Shown: positions 9,901-30,389, numbered from the stretch's first letter. The stretch: DNA of 64,000 nucleotides from Mustela lutreola (GCF_030435805.1 NC_081305.1:54346001-54410000), one strand, 5' to 3'. Program-made: numbers and translations. Notes: generated by a model from the letters alone, not told the origin.

Positions 9901-12722
9901 TGCACTGACTGATCCACACCTTTCTAACTCCACTGGACTGTGAGCTCCAGAAGGACAGAGGCTGGGAGCACTGTTTGCTCACCACTTGTCCCCAGTGCTT
10001 ATTTAATGCTGTGCCTGGCACGTAGTTGGTGCTCAGCAAATACCTGTGCAATGAGTTAGTTAAAGACCCTGTGTAATCAACACCCCCGACCCTGTCACTC
10101 TCTACCCTCTTGAGTGGGTTTATTCTTTTTTGGAGAGCTTCCTGCTGCTTGCAATGATATTAGACATTTCTTTGCCTAATTGTCAATTGTCCACTTTCCA
10201 GCTGGAATGTCGCTACTGAATTCTTAACATTTGGAACATAGCAGATGCTGATAAATCTCTGAAATAGATGTGTGGGTGAGCAAAGTGTTGAATGATGTTG
10301 TCCCTGACTCCCTTGTATCCTCTCCTCCAGGGGACACAACTCCTGTTGTGAACAGAGGTTTCTACATCTCAGGAGCCAAAGTGGTGTGGCTCATTGTGTT
10401 CACAGTCCTGGGCAGTGTCTACATCTGTGGAATCCTGATCTACGCCTTGATCAGCTATTTCTCCACCAGGTGCCTCTTGCCCTGGGTCAAGGGTGGGGTG
10501 CTGTCTGGGGAATGGGTCTCAAGAACACTTCCTTAAGAAGGGAAGGCAAAGCCAGGAGGGGAAGGGACAAGCTAGGAACGTGTTGTCAGGAATCATCGGA
10601 GGCAGATAGATAGGTCATGGACTAGAAGCCACTGACAGAGACGGAGAACGTAAAGGCAGTCATGCCTCCATATAGCAATGGGGTTTCACTTAGCGACTTC
10701 CTTTCATCCCAGTTTCTTTGTGTTTATGATGTTGATATGGAGGTCCACCTAGAGAGGCAACCATGAGAATGAGCAGGGTGGGTGCCAAGCATCGAGCATG
10801 GTCTGGAACATGGTAGTCGCTAGTTACCAAGTGAAGTTAGGGAAACAGGTAGTAGAGTCAACTGCAGGGGAGGAGACTGGTCAGAGGGAAGATTCTAATC
10901 TGGGTTTCAATCTCAGCTCTGACTTTAGCTGTCTAGCTGGCCCTCAGTAGATCATAATCCATTCAGGTCCTCTTCACCCATCTGGAGGATGTGAAGGGTA
11001 ACATCTTCCCTGAAGGGAGATATGGGGACTAGACACAATTCTTGGAAGATAAAACAATTAGCAGCATTCTTGGTACAAAGTAGATCAGAATTTCTCGAGC
11101 TTAGCACTATCAATATTTGGGGTCAGATAATTATTTCAGGGGTGGGTTAAGGCTACATTGTAGCATGCTTAGCAGCATCCCTGGCCTCTACCCACTTGAT
11201 ACCAGCAGCAATAACCTCCATCAGTCTAAGTTTAGACAACCAAAAATGGCTCTAAGTGTTAGAAAGGTCTTGAGGACAACATTGCCTTGACTAGGAACCA
11301 TTGCAGTAGATGTTAAAGAAAGCAGTGATGATGGAGATGATGGTGATGCTGGTGCTGATGATGTTGGTGATGCTAAAGTAGTAGTGGTTGTGGTGGTGAT
11401 GGTGGTGGTGATGGTGATGGTGGTGATGGTGATGCTGGTGCTGATGATGTTGGTGATGCTAAAGTAGTAGTGGTTGTGGTGGTGATGGTGGTGGTGATGG
11501 TGGTGATGGTGGTAATGGTGATGATGGGGGTGGTGGTGATGGTGGTGATGATGTTAATGGTGATGGTGGTGGTAGTGATTGTGGTGGCAGTGGTATTGAT
11601 TGTGGTGATGACAGTGAAGATTTTAGAAGATACATTCTTTTTTCAAATCATTTTAGTATTTTGATATGGAACCTATATGTGATCATTGCATGGTCCAACA
11701 AGAAGCTTAAAGTATTGACTGTCAGTGTGACATTTAGCCCATTTGTGCTTCAGTTTGCCATGTGTAAAATGGAAGTAATACTGGTATTGACCTCACAGGG
11801 ATATCTGCTATGGGGATAAAGTCAGTGTCACTGACAAATAGCTTGGAACAAAGCGTGGCACATAGTAAGCACTGAATAAAATCTTAAGTATTATTACTGA
11901 TAGCATCATCATTCAATGTGTTTATGTACTTTTCCAAACTAGTCATGATAAACTCTGGAAGTTTAAGAGTTGTTCCAGGATATCTAGGTTACTTTTTCTT
12001 CTACAACCTGAAAGATGCAATCTAGCCAGGCATAACCCCCTCCTCGTAGCCAGGAGTGAACTGAACATCTCCACTGCCCCATTCTCCTTAGAGGTGCCAC
12101 ATTCTCCTTGGTCTCAGCTCTCCAGTCTGGAATGCATGAGAGCAGGGAGCTGGGAATCAGAAAGGCCAGGTTCAGAACAAGCTTCTGTCATTTTCTAGCT
12201 GTGTGACTTTAGGCAAGCTTCTTCACCTCTCTGAAGTCCTGTTTCTTCATTCACAAAACAGGGATAAAGTTTCTACTTCATGTGACTGTTGAGAGGATTC
12301 AACATAATTTCTATAAATCATCTACTCTAGTGTCTGGCATATAACAGGTGTGAAATAACTTAATATTATTATCACTAGGAATTAGCCCAGGTAGTGCCAG
12401 CTTCTTCCCCAGGTACACATAGTCTCTTTTCCCTCCCCACATCTGCTGCCCCATGGCATCTCCCTCCAGTGACCTTAAGACATCAAAAATGCTAAAACGT
12501 ATGGGGGAATGTGGAGGACTCTCAATGCAGAGGTTAAACTCCCAGATTCATCCCCTGCTACTCCTGAGGTCCTTCACAAGGAGGGCTTGGAAAGAAGAAG
12601 CTGACCCTTCATCTCCCCAGGATTCTCCGGAATTCTGTTTCCTAAGGATCTGAAACATGACATCTTCTCTGATTTCTCCCCGCAGGCAGCCCCGGTTACC
12701 CAGTGTCTGCCTTAGAGCATGA
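3906..12722 (+). CDS. CEACAM18: CEACAM18, cell-surface Ig-superfamily protein (6 coding exons)
   Basis: The six exons are 3906-3957, 5391-5747, 7004-7276, 8584-8859, 10331-10469 and 12686-12722. All boundaries are GT/AG, introns 1-4 are phase 1, and together they encode 377 aa (human CEACAM18 is about 384 aa). Residues 1-30 form a signal peptide beginning MDLSRPR, identical to the human start. Residues 31-136 are the V-type N domain, which lacks the canonical cysteine pair, as in other CEACAMs. C2 domain A is about 137-228 (Cys172, Cys207) and C2 domain B about 229-319 (Cys258, Cys299). Many N-glycosylation sequons are present. A membrane helix spans about 337-360 and is followed by a short tail with no ITIM. 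By family knowledge it is an orphan CEACAM adhesion or receptor-like molecule of unsettled function. Blocks such as NDTGNYTVRV/SDTGNYTVRV and SSSDRMTISPD are nearly identical to human. The last exon is the least certain part. Poly(A) signals lie at 13565 and 13620. Confidence 0.93.
5391..5747 (+). CDS. CEACAM18: CEACAM18 exon 2 (Ig V-type N domain)
   Basis: The acceptor is a pyrimidine tract with CAG ending at 5390, and the donor GTGAGT starts at 5748. The 357 bp length is normal for a CEACAM N-domain exon. The exon encodes the end of the signal peptide (ASLLAWGTRQASSQ) and an N domain with several N-x-S/T sequons. Confidence 0.94.
5925..6345. repeat. Ancient interspersed repeat in CEACAM18 intron 2, family not assigned
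   Basis: The segment begins 'gttctgctgcataacaaaga', ends near 'ggaattctgtctacta', and lies wholly inside the intron. It resembles a common old mammalian interspersed repeat whose name I cannot assign with confidence. Confidence 0.35.
6405..6560 (-). repeat. MIR-like SINE fragment
   Basis: The string 'ttcctcatctgtagaatggg' is the MIR core in antisense orientation. It is a diverged fragment in CEACAM18 intron 2. Confidence 0.5.
7004..7276 (+). CDS. CEACAM18: CEACAM18 exon 3 (Ig C2 domain A)
   Basis: The acceptor follows 'ctgcttcccccag' and the donor GTGAGT starts at 7277. The exon is 273 bp, phase 1 to phase 1. It carries a cysteine pair (in AAICYTN and TLYCEI) and the human-like motif SSSDRMTISPD. 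Confidence 0.94.
8200..8385 (-). repeat. MIR-like SINE fragment
   Basis: The segment 'tttgcctcatctataaaatt' followed by 'ggggattaagcaaatgtat' matches the MIR core antisense. It lies in CEACAM18 intron 3. Confidence 0.5.
8584..8859 (+). CDS. CEACAM18: CEACAM18 exon 4 (Ig C2 domain B)
   Basis: The acceptor 'ccatctctgcag' ends at 8583 and the donor GTAAGT starts at 8860. The 276 bp exon has cysteines in MMKCDA and YRCIVE and the conserved blocks WIHNGSLL and VENPVTQL. Confidence 0.94.
9517..9706 (+). mobile_element. CAN-SINE (mustelid type) with target-site duplication
   Basis: The tRNA-derived head 'ggcacctgggtggctcagtg' is followed by the body and an 'aaataaataaataaaat' tail. A direct repeat containing 'aaaaagggtccct' flanks it (about 9503-9516 and 9708-9721), so this is a fairly young retroposition in CEACAM18 intron 4. 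Confidence 0.9.
9845..10060 (+). repeat. L2/MIR-like fragment
   Basis: The segment 'actgtgagctccagaaggac ... tgctgtgcctggcacgtag ... tgctcagcaaatacctg' is the characteristic sense-strand L2 3' end. Confidence 0.5.
10331..10469 (+). CDS. CEACAM18: CEACAM18 exon 5 (transmembrane)
   Basis: The acceptor 'tcctctcctccag' ends at 10330 and the donor is GTGCCT at 10470. The exon encodes PVVNRGFYISGAK followed by a hydrophobic helix containing TVLGSVYICGILIYALI, almost identical to the human membrane segment. Confidence 0.92.
11086..11310 (-). mobile_element. MER5A-type hAT DNA-transposon fossil
   Basis: It starts 'gaatttctcgagcttagcac', contains 'agcagcatccctggcctcta' and 'acaaccaaaaatggctctaa', and ends 'aggaaccattgcag'. 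This is the MER5A consensus in reverse, nearly full length and strongly diverged. Confidence 0.8.
11315..11620 (+). repeat. GGT/GAT minisatellite with an 86 bp tandem duplication
   Basis: The block is a degenerate (GTGGTGATG)n array in CEACAM18 intron 5. The block starting 'gatgctggtgctgatgatgt' at 11345 recurs at 11431, a higher-order tandem duplication of 86 bp that includes the island 'gctaaagtagtagtggttgt'. The open frame through it, almost all valine and methionine, is an artefact of the repeat. Confidence 0.9.
11735..11900 (-). repeat. MIR-like SINE fragment
   Basis: The core 'tttgccatgtgtaaaatgga' and the tail 'cacatagtaagcactgaata' match MIR antisense. Confidence 0.55.
12125..12380 (-). 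repeat. MIR-like SINE fragment
   Basis: The segment 'gctgtgtgactttaggcaag ... gtttcttcattcacaaaaca' is the MIR core in antisense. It lies just upstream of the putative last CEACAM18 exon. Confidence 0.6.
12686..12722 (+). CDS. CEACAM18: CEACAM18 exon 6 (short cytoplasmic tail), tentative
   Basis: The acceptor 'tctccccgcag' ends at 12685. It continues the frame as R-QPRLPSVCLRA and stops at TGA 12720-12722. The human tail is equally short but differs in sequence (RTNRAP), so homology does not confirm this exon. An alternative acceptor near 13070 ('cttctcttag') could give a different tail. Confidence 0.55.
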
Positions 12723-13640
12723 GGACAAAACCAAATGGGCAAAAAGGTGAGGTGGAAGCGAGGGGGAAGCACTGAGGGATGGGCCAGGCTGGAGAGGGAA
12801 CAGGGTCTAACTGGAGGAAAGAGTCAAGAGAAGGAACCAGCCCAGTCACACTGAAGCTGGGAGATGGAGACTCTAGGAGCAAGTCTGGAGTCCCCACCTA
12901 GGACAGGGTGGGGGAGACGTCAAGGGAAGAGCGGCCATTGGCTGCTCCATCTGCCAATCAGAGCCAATCAATGGAAAGTAGCCTGGGGCGGGTCATAAGT
13001 GGAGCCCTGTGCTCTAATTCTGAGGCCTCTTCTCCACAAGCAAACCCGCTTCTGACTTCTCCCTTCTCTTAGCTTGATGCCATGGCACCACCAGAGAAGA
13101 TGCAAAGATGAACATTGCCAGTGATGGGGAAACTGAACAACCTATAATTGCCCAGCAACCAGGAATTTATTAAATGGACACTGCGCAGTTTGCGCTAATC
13201 TGTCATGGTTAGAAACCACGCTGGAGAAAGGTGTTCACTGATGCAGGAAATGCTTACAACTCATTGTTAGGAATGTATAATGTAAAACTGCACCTGGTAG
13301 GACCATCGTTATGAAGAGGGGAGATTAGCTGACTACAGTTGTATGTATACACACACAGATACTTATATATGTGCATACATACACATGTATGTGTGCGTAT
13401 ACACATATATACACCCCTGTACAAAAACATGGAAAATGTTAACTATTAACAGTCTTATCTCTTAATTTTCTTCTTTGCACTTTACTGTATGTTCCAAAGT
13501 GGTTTTTTCTCCCCCTCACAAAATGTATGAACTGTTTTTATAATCAGGAAAAAAAAAAAAAAACAATAAAGTTATGGACCCAGCAGTCTTCACTGTGCCA
13601 CTCTGCTCTACTAAAACCCAATAAAGTTAAAACATTGCGG
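12723..13640 (+). promoter_or_regulatory. CEACAM18: CEACAM18 3' UTR and polyadenylation signals
   Basis: There are two AATAAA hexamers, at 13565-13570 and 13620-13625. The first follows an A-rich run. This makes a 3' UTR of about 850 bp if exon 6 is right. The UTR contains a TA/CA-rich microsatellite at about 13345-13415. Confidence 0.45.
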
Positions 13641-14036
13641 GCAGGAAGAGCCAGCTCCAGTTTTCAGCACCTCCCGCCCCTCTTCCCCCGCTAACAGCTC
13701 GTCCTCAGATGGGCTGACCAGCACTGTCTTCTGAATCAACTTCGAGGTGTGCCGGCAGATTGAAAATAGGTATGTGCATGCTTTTATGCATCTCGGTGCC
13801 ATTTCTTTATATTCTGCCCATGAATTTCTTTTTTGCATTGTCTCCGTGGTCACTTACTTAACCACTAGATCTATGGGTCAAAAAATGCATAGATTCACAG
13901 ATATTTCCAAAACCACCTTATCTGAATGAAAGAAAACCAAATACATCCTGAGTTAACCACTGCATGTACCCATCAGCAGAGGTGGGCATTTTACTATTTC
14001 TATATCTGAACCTGTATTTCCCCACCTTACAGTCTT

Positions 14037-14228
14037 TTTTTAAATTAAGATTTTATTTATTTATTTGGCAGAGAGAGAGAGAGACAGTTAGAGAGGGAAC
14101 ACAGACAGGAAGAGTGGGAGAGGGAGAAACAGGCTTCCCGCTGAGCAAGGAGCCCAACGCAGCAGCTCCTAGGGTCATGATCTGAGTGGAAGGCAGATGC
14201 TTAAGGACTCAGCCCCCCAGCCACCCCT
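14037..14228 (-). mobile_element. CAN-SINE, first of two inserted at one target site
   Basis: This antisense SINE has a T-rich tail at left and the tRNA-derived head at right. It is bounded by copies of the 17 bp target 'ccccaccttacagtctt' at 14020-14036 and 14229-14245. Confidence 0.85.
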
Positions 14229-14245
14229 CCCCACCTTACAGTCTT

Positions 14246-14438
14246 TTTTTTTTTTTTAAAGATTTTATTTATTTATTTGACAGACAGAGATCACAAGCAG
14301 GCAGAGAGGCAGGCAGAGAGAGAGGAGGAAGCAGGCTCCCTGCCGAGCAGAGAGCCCGATGTGGGACTTGATCCCAGGACCCTGAGATCATGACCTGAGC
14401 CGAAGGAAGTGGCTTAACCCACTGAGCCACCCAGGCGC
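14246..14438 (-). mobile_element. CAN-SINE, second of two inserted at one target site
   Basis: An antisense SINE with a long poly-T and the head 'gagccacccaggcgccc'. It is bounded by the same 17 bp target at 14229-14245 and 14439-14455. It resembles the mustelid consensus more closely than its left neighbour, so it is probably the younger insertion. Confidence 0.9.
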
Positions 14439-14459
14439 CCCCACCTTACAGTCTTAAGT

Positions 14460-15760
14460 AAGACTGTTTAATTTAACCTAAAGACTTTTCATTATTGTTA
14501 AAAATTTTTATTATTTTTTGTCAAAGGTATATCTATATACAGTAAAATGCAGAAATCTTACATGAATAAGTCAATGAGTTTTGGTAAATACATACACTCA
14601 TATAACTACTATCCCAATAAGATATGGGATGTTTTCTGCATCCCAGAAAGTGTCCTTGTGCACTATTTAAGTTATCCCCCAGCCACACACCCCCAAACAG
14701 AGGCAGCTCCTTTTGTTGAATTTCTGTCCCAATAGATTAGTTTCATCTGTACTTGAACTTCATCTAAGTGGAATTATAAGATTTTATTCATTTATTTGAC
14801 AAATCACAAGTAGGCAGAGAGAGAGAGAGGAGGAAGCAGGTTCTCCGCTGAGCAGAGAGCCCGATGTGGGACTTGATCCCAGGACCCTGAGATCATGACC
14901 TGAGCTGAAGGCAGAGGCTTAACCACTGAGTCACCCAGGCGCCCCATCTAAATGGAATTATAGAGTATATTCTTTTGTTTCTGGCTTCTTTCACTCACCA
15001 TGTTTTTGAGATTCATTCATGTTTTTACATGGGCCAACTGTTCATTCTTTTATTTTGAGGAATAGTATTCTGTTGTTTGTATGCTGTAACACTTTGGTTA
15101 TCCATTTACTTGTTGATGGGCATCTAGGTTTGTAGTTGTTGTTGATGATGGGCATTTGAGTTGTTTCTACCTTTGTTTATTATGAATAATGCTGCTATAA
15201 ATGTTTATGTACAAAAGTTTGTGTGGGACCTTTGTTTTCATTCTTCTCGAGTAAAAATTACAGGTGGAATTTCTGGGTCATAGAGTGGGTATTTTGTTTA
15301 ACTATACAAAACCGCCACACTGTTGTACAGAACCCACAGTTGTACAATTTATATCCCACCAGAAATATACAAGAGTTTCAATTCCTCTACACCCTCTCCA
15401 ACATTTGGTGTGCTCAGGCTTTTTGATTTCAGCCATTCTGACAGATGTGATAGGGCATCTCATTGTGGTGAATTTCATTTCCTTGATGTCCAGCAGTGTT
15501 GACCACCTTTCATTTACCTACTGGCCATTTGAATCTCTTCTTTTGTGAAATATATGATTAAGTCATTTTCCTCATTTAAAAAATTAGGTTATTGTGTTAT
15601 TAACTGGTAATAATTCTTTTTATAGTCTAAGTTCAAGCCCCGTTTCAGGGATATATATATTTATATATATTTCTTCCAGTTTATGGCTTGCCTGTTTATT
15701 TTCTTAATCATGTCTTTTGATGAACAAGAGTTTTTAATGAAAAAAAAAAAACATATGATG
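14460..15760 (-). mobile_element. L1 3' fragment, antisense, interrupted by a CAN-SINE
   Basis: Antisense L1 landmarks are visible: 'gtttgtatgctgtaacactt', 'taatgctgctataaatgttt', 'tggaatttctgggtcataga' and 'gccattctgacagatgtgat'. A SINE at 14779-14944 splits the element. Moderate divergence suggests an L1MA/MB-age copy. Confidence 0.75.
14779..14944 (-). mobile_element. CAN-SINE inserted in an L1
   Basis: The flanking 18 bp duplications differ at one base: 'catctaagtggaattata' (14761-14778) and 'catctaaatggaattata' (14945-14962). The tail is short and lacks the usual long poly-T. Confidence 0.9.
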
Positions 15761-15839
15761 CTTACTGTTGTGGATGTTCTGTGAGAAATCTTTGTATACC
15801 CACAGATATTCTCCTAAATTCTCTCCTAGAGCAATTTGC

Positions 15840-16320
15840 CTGATAGAAAAATAATGCAAGCCAAATATGTAATTTCAAAAATCTAGGAGCTATAATAAAA
15901 AAAGTAAAAAGAAACTGGTGAAATTACTTTTAATAACAGTATAGTTAAACTAGTATATCTAAAATATTATCATTCCAGCAGGTAATCCATATTAAAAATT
16001 ATTAATGACATCTTTTATCCCTTTTTTGTACTGTAAATGTAGCACATATTTTTTTTAAAAAGAATTACTTATCTATTTGAGAGAGAGAGTGCAAGCAGGA
16101 GAGTGGGAAGGAATAGAGGAAAAGGAGCAAGCAGACTCCCCATGGAGCAAGCCAGATGCAGGGCTCTATCCTGGACCCTGAGATCACAGCACTAGCTGAA
16201 ATCAAGAGTCAGATGTTCTAAATGACTGAGCCACCCAGGCGCCCCTAGTATAGCATGTCTTAAATGCCATGCGTGGCCAGTGGCTACCACTGGGCAGCAC
16301 AATTATAAAACCTCTATAGT
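15840..16320. mobile_element. MER1-type hAT fossil split by a CAN-SINE
   Basis: The left part (15840-16048) carries the MER1 strings 'aaaaaagtaaaaagaaactg' and 'aaaatattatcattccagca'. The right part resumes after the SINE with 'ccatgcgtggccagtggcta'. It is a non-autonomous element with no coding capacity. Confidence 0.7.
16049..16245 (-). mobile_element. Older CAN-SINE nested in a MER1 element
   Basis: An antisense SINE with 'agaattacttatctatttga' at the tail side and 'gagccacccaggcgcccc' at the head. The body is more diverged than in the mustelid-type copies. Confidence 0.85.
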
Positions 16321-17280
16321 TTTCACTTCTACGTTTATGATTCACCTCAGACTAATGTTTTGCATGTGACATGAGAAAGGGGTCAAGGTTCATTGTTCCC
16401 AAACCTTGATCCACTTGTTCTATGGCCATTTGTTAAAAAGTTCCTCCTTCCCCAACTGAATAGACTTGGACCTGTTCGATTAGCTATATATAAACACTCT
16501 AATTAGACTGTGTTCTCTTCCACACCACAGTGTCTTGGTTTCTCTAGCTCTGTAGTAGTCTTATTTCTCCAACTGTGTTCTTCTTTCACCAGACTGTTTT
16601 TGCTATTCTAGATCCTTCACATTTCTATGTAAATTTTGGAACCAATTTGCCAATTTATGCATGTATACATATGTATGTACTGACTCGTTTGGGAACCTTC
16701 CTCATAGGTTTGGTTTGTCTCCACAGGGAGATATCATGTCCCACTGCTTGACTCCCTTCTGAACCCAGAAGTCTACCTCTTGAGCTTGGCTTTCAAGGGC
16801 AGAGGAAGACCTAGTGGGAAGGATGTTCCAGGAGGAGGCATGTCAGCAGGCGAGAGTGAGGGCTGCTGCTGGAACCCTCCAGAGTCAGGAAAATTCTCAG
16901 GAAGACTTTTCTGCTCAGAGCACAGGGATCCAGCATGTGGTCAACATACACTTTGTGCCAGGAGCTCTGACTGGATTTTCCTACTGTAATTCCCACCAAG
17001 AACTTGCAGCTAGGGGTTCTCATCACTCTGTTTCACAGAGCGGGAAACTGAGACACTGAAAAGTAGGGATTGATCTGTCACTTGCTTAGTAAAGGGGTGG
17101 CGTGTGGTTTTGAACTTGAAACTGTTCCTAAAGCCTGTGTTCTTTTAGCCTGTGTTCTAAAGCTGTGTACTTACAGCTCATCGCCTGCAGGCCTTTTAAT
17201 TCTACAGAAATCAGACTGACTTTTTCTTTGCCCCTCAGGGGCCAAGATCCCCCAAGCCAGGGCTGGGTCTCAGCAGGCTC

Positions 17281-27068
<9,788 letters not shown>

Positions 27069-28217
27069 CTAAAAGTTGCAAGAATCAGAGGAAGCCCCAG
27101 GAGGAAGATGCAGGTGATGTCAGAACAGTGACCCTCCTCAGAGGAGGAACTTCACACCTAGACACTGTCAGGTCCAGGACAACCGTTGGGAATCAGTCAT
27201 CCGCCACCACATGTCCACTCCTGGGGACCCTGGGCCAGGAGGCCAAAGAGGGTGAGAGCCCTCAGGGAGCCAAATTCACCCCCTGTGCAGGGCTCGAACC
27301 CCATCTCCCGTCTCCCTGCTGATACCCTCTGGGGTTGTTTTCCACAAAGTGAAAATGGGTCCCTTCTGGCCAGATCCCCTGAATCTCAGGCTGTACATAT
27401 CTGTGGAAGTCAGCCCTGCTGGGGGCAGGACACAGGGACTCAACAGGTGGGGGAGACCAGGCCTGGGGGCGTGAGGAAGCCAACTGTCCTCCCGCCCTTG
27501 GCATCCACGCAGGGGGCATCCCCTCCCTGCTCATGAAGTCACAGACTAGCCCCAGCCGCTGCTCTGAGAGTCACTGTCCAATGGGGAGATGATAAGTGTC
27601 CGGCACCTGGAGCCCCCTGTCACAGGGGCCAGAGGCAGAGTGAGGGGCTACTGTCCCCCCACATGGGAGGTTGTGTCACAGGAAGCTTGGGCAGAAGGGA
27701 CACTCGGGCAGTGGAGGTGAAGACTCCAAGAATGTTGAGGGGCGCCTGACTCAGAGGAGGAAGGGGAAGCTGAGGCTGTGGTTGTAAGCAGGGTTGCTGT
27801 GGGGAGAAGTGCAGAAGAGAAGGGGAGGATTTTGAAAGGGATAGAAAGTTCCCCTTTCCCCCTTCCTCGTGGCTGTCTGGTGTGAGGACAATTTCTTCAC
27901 CACTGGTACTTCACGGGGCCATGCTCCTCTTCATTGCTCCACAGCCTACAGGTTCTTCTCCCAGGAGTCGGAAGTGCAAGGGACACGGGGGCGGGGAGGA
28001 TGCCAGCTAGGTGCCATCCACCCTCAAGATGGTGAGGACTGCGTGAGAGAAGAGATGTGCACTTGAATTCACAGACGGTTAGCTTTGTGTGGCTGGGGAC
28101 TGGGAGAAGGTGCTGGGAGCCCTAGTAAGTGGCACTCCCTCCCACTGATGTTGGTTTTCTTGATACATTTGGTGGGGAGGGGGGGAATATAAGATACACA
28201 CAAAGAAGGATGCCCAC

Positions 28218-28410
28218 CGGGCGCCTGGGTGGCTCAGTGGGTTAATGCCTCTGCCTTTGGCTCAGGTCATGATCCCAGGGTCCTGGGATCAAGCCCCACA
28301 TCGGGCTCTCTGCTCAGCGGGGAGCCTGCTTCCCTTCCTCTCTCTCTGTCTACTTGTGATCTCTGTCTGTCAAATAAATAAATAAAATCTTTAAAAAAAA
28401 AAAAAAAAGG
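28218..28410 (+). mobile_element. CAN-SINE (mustelid type) with target-site duplication
   Basis: The target 'aaggatgcccac' is duplicated exactly at 28206-28217 and 28411-28422. The copy has an intact head, a (CT)n region and a long A tail, so it is among the youngest in the window. Confidence 0.93.
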
Positions 28411-28522
28411 AAGGATGCCCACAAAAACAACTCAGTGATTCATCACAAGATAGAAATAGAGCATTGCAGGCACCTTGGACCATTCCCTTGGGTCCCCATC
28501 CCTATCGCACACCCCCCTCCCA

Positions 28523-28724
28523 CTTTTTTAAAAAAAGATGTATTTATTTATTTGACTGACAGAGATCGCAAGTAGGCAGAGAGGCAGGTAGAGAAAGAGG
28601 AGGAAGCAGGCTCCCCGCTGAGTGGAGAGCCCAACGTGGGGCTCGATCCCAGGATCCCAGGACCCCAGGACCATGACCCGAGCCGAAGGCAGAGGCTTTA
28701 ACCCACTGAGCCACCCAGGCGCCC
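28523..28724 (-). mobile_element. CAN-SINE (mustelid type)
   Basis: An antisense copy with 'tatttatttatttgactgac' at left and 'gagccacccaggcgccct' at right. Confidence 0.88.
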
Positions 28725-30389
28725 TGCTGAGAGTCACTTTAATGCTAATTGTTCCCTGGTTTTCCTTCACAGCTTTATCACCCAAGCATGCTGCCTTTAA
28801 TACTATGGCCTTACACATGTTTTTCTTAAGACTTTGTATGCAAAGAAAAAATTACAGTCTCTTTTCTTCCATTTAACCTTATGAATCTGCCCATCCCATG
28901 TTACACCTTCCCAGAACCAATACCCATAACTAGGGGTATAGTCAGTGCTGGCGTCACTGAGAAGGGAAGGGGCAGGATTTGAGCATGCATATATACTCCC
29001 ACACCACCAACAATTCCTGCATTTGTAGCTGTGTCTCCCACTGTTGCCCCATCCCTCCACCCTGGCTCCCTGCCCTGGACAACCCATTCTCTCCCAGCAG
29101 GGCCAATTGGAGCATCTCTGGGGTCAGAAGGGCTGGGCCATCCCCAGTCTGTTTCCATGGTCCCCAGTTCGCAAAGAAAAACAGAAGGCTGAGGAGGAGA
29201 GATACAGGGGAACCACAGAGAATCTAGCTGTATTCAAAAGAGAAACTTAAAAGCCACAGGCCATCAGAGCTGGGAGGCCTTCAAGCCCCACTTCTCTGAC
29301 TTTCAGAAGACACTGAGGTCCAGAGTGGGCAAATGAATTGCCCAGATCATACCAGTGCCCTGTCTTATGCACCACTGTCTACACAGGGACGCCCCCCCCC
29401 CAACCCCGACTTCATCAATCATTGTCAGCCCAGGACCCAGTGACCTGGGAGATGGTTAGCTTATGTTAATCTGATAGGGAAGAATGATCAACTCTTCCCA
29501 TGAGATGAGAGAGGAAATTTCATTCATTCGTTCAACAACCATCTACATTGTGTCTTCGGGTTTCCAGTAAGGGGGTGAGTATGAGAGATCTAGCCCTTGT
29601 CTTTGAGAGGAGCAACATCCCACTGAGAGAACTGATCTGACAATTCCAGTGCCATAGGGTAGATGACTGGGAGGAGAGAGGCACAGACTGGGGATGCATG
29701 GGACTCCTGCTTTTCTGAATTCTGCAAGGTGAGTTCTCAGGGACAAGTAGACATGGTAGGAAGTTTGAGGCAATCTCAAGGGATTTGAATTCCACAGATA
29801 ATCTTAGAACCCTGAGAATTTCTGGACTCCCAGGTATTGTGTTCTCAATCCACTCCAGTTTTTCACTGTGCTGGAAATCCTCCAGCTACCAAGTTTGTGC
29901 TGTTTGTGACCAACATCACCTCTGCTCCAATAGAGAGGTGGGGCCACCACTCATAGAGCACGCTTTCTCAGCATAGGACTCATCCGGTTCCCCGGGGGAG
30001 GGAGGGGCGGCGCTCTGAATTTGGGGGGTGGTGCTGTCCGTGGTGCTGATTTAGAGGGCTGTGCTGATGTCGGGCATATCCACAGCTCTGTGGAGGGGCC
30101 CGATCACACAGAACAGGGATCCTAGGTCTGGAGTCAAGACAGTTAGCATGTTTGATGTGCTGGAGAGGGCTCAGGTCCTCCTGGGAGGAAAAAGTCAAGG
30201 GAAGGGAAGACCTGAGTCTCTTCTATGTGTCCTCCTCCACCGGTTCAAGTGCAAGGAAAATGAAGGTTCTGTGTTGTCCTTTTACATACCTGGTTCCATT
30301 TCATCCCTGACAGACAGGGGTAATCCCCCTAGAGCAGACATCCAGCACTCAAGACAGATGAGTAGTTGTAGGAACTAGCATCCAAGAGC

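Larger units (their letters stand above)
13641..17280. other. Intergenic region between the CEACAM18 3' end and the SIGLEC 3' end
   Basis: CEACAM18 (+) and the SIGLEC (-) converge tail to tail across this 3.6 kb. It is mostly transposable elements: three antisense CAN-SINEs at 14.0-14.9 kb, an antisense L1 at 14.5-15.8 kb, and a MER1 fossil split by a further SINE at 15.8-16.3 kb. I see no exon. The SIGLEC 3' UTR must lie directly below 17281, but I could not choose a poly(A) signal. Confidence 0.6.

Noticed and set aside
11470-11664. Open frame of nearly pure Val/Met
   Set aside because: Produced by the GGT/GAT minisatellite in CEACAM18 intron 5.
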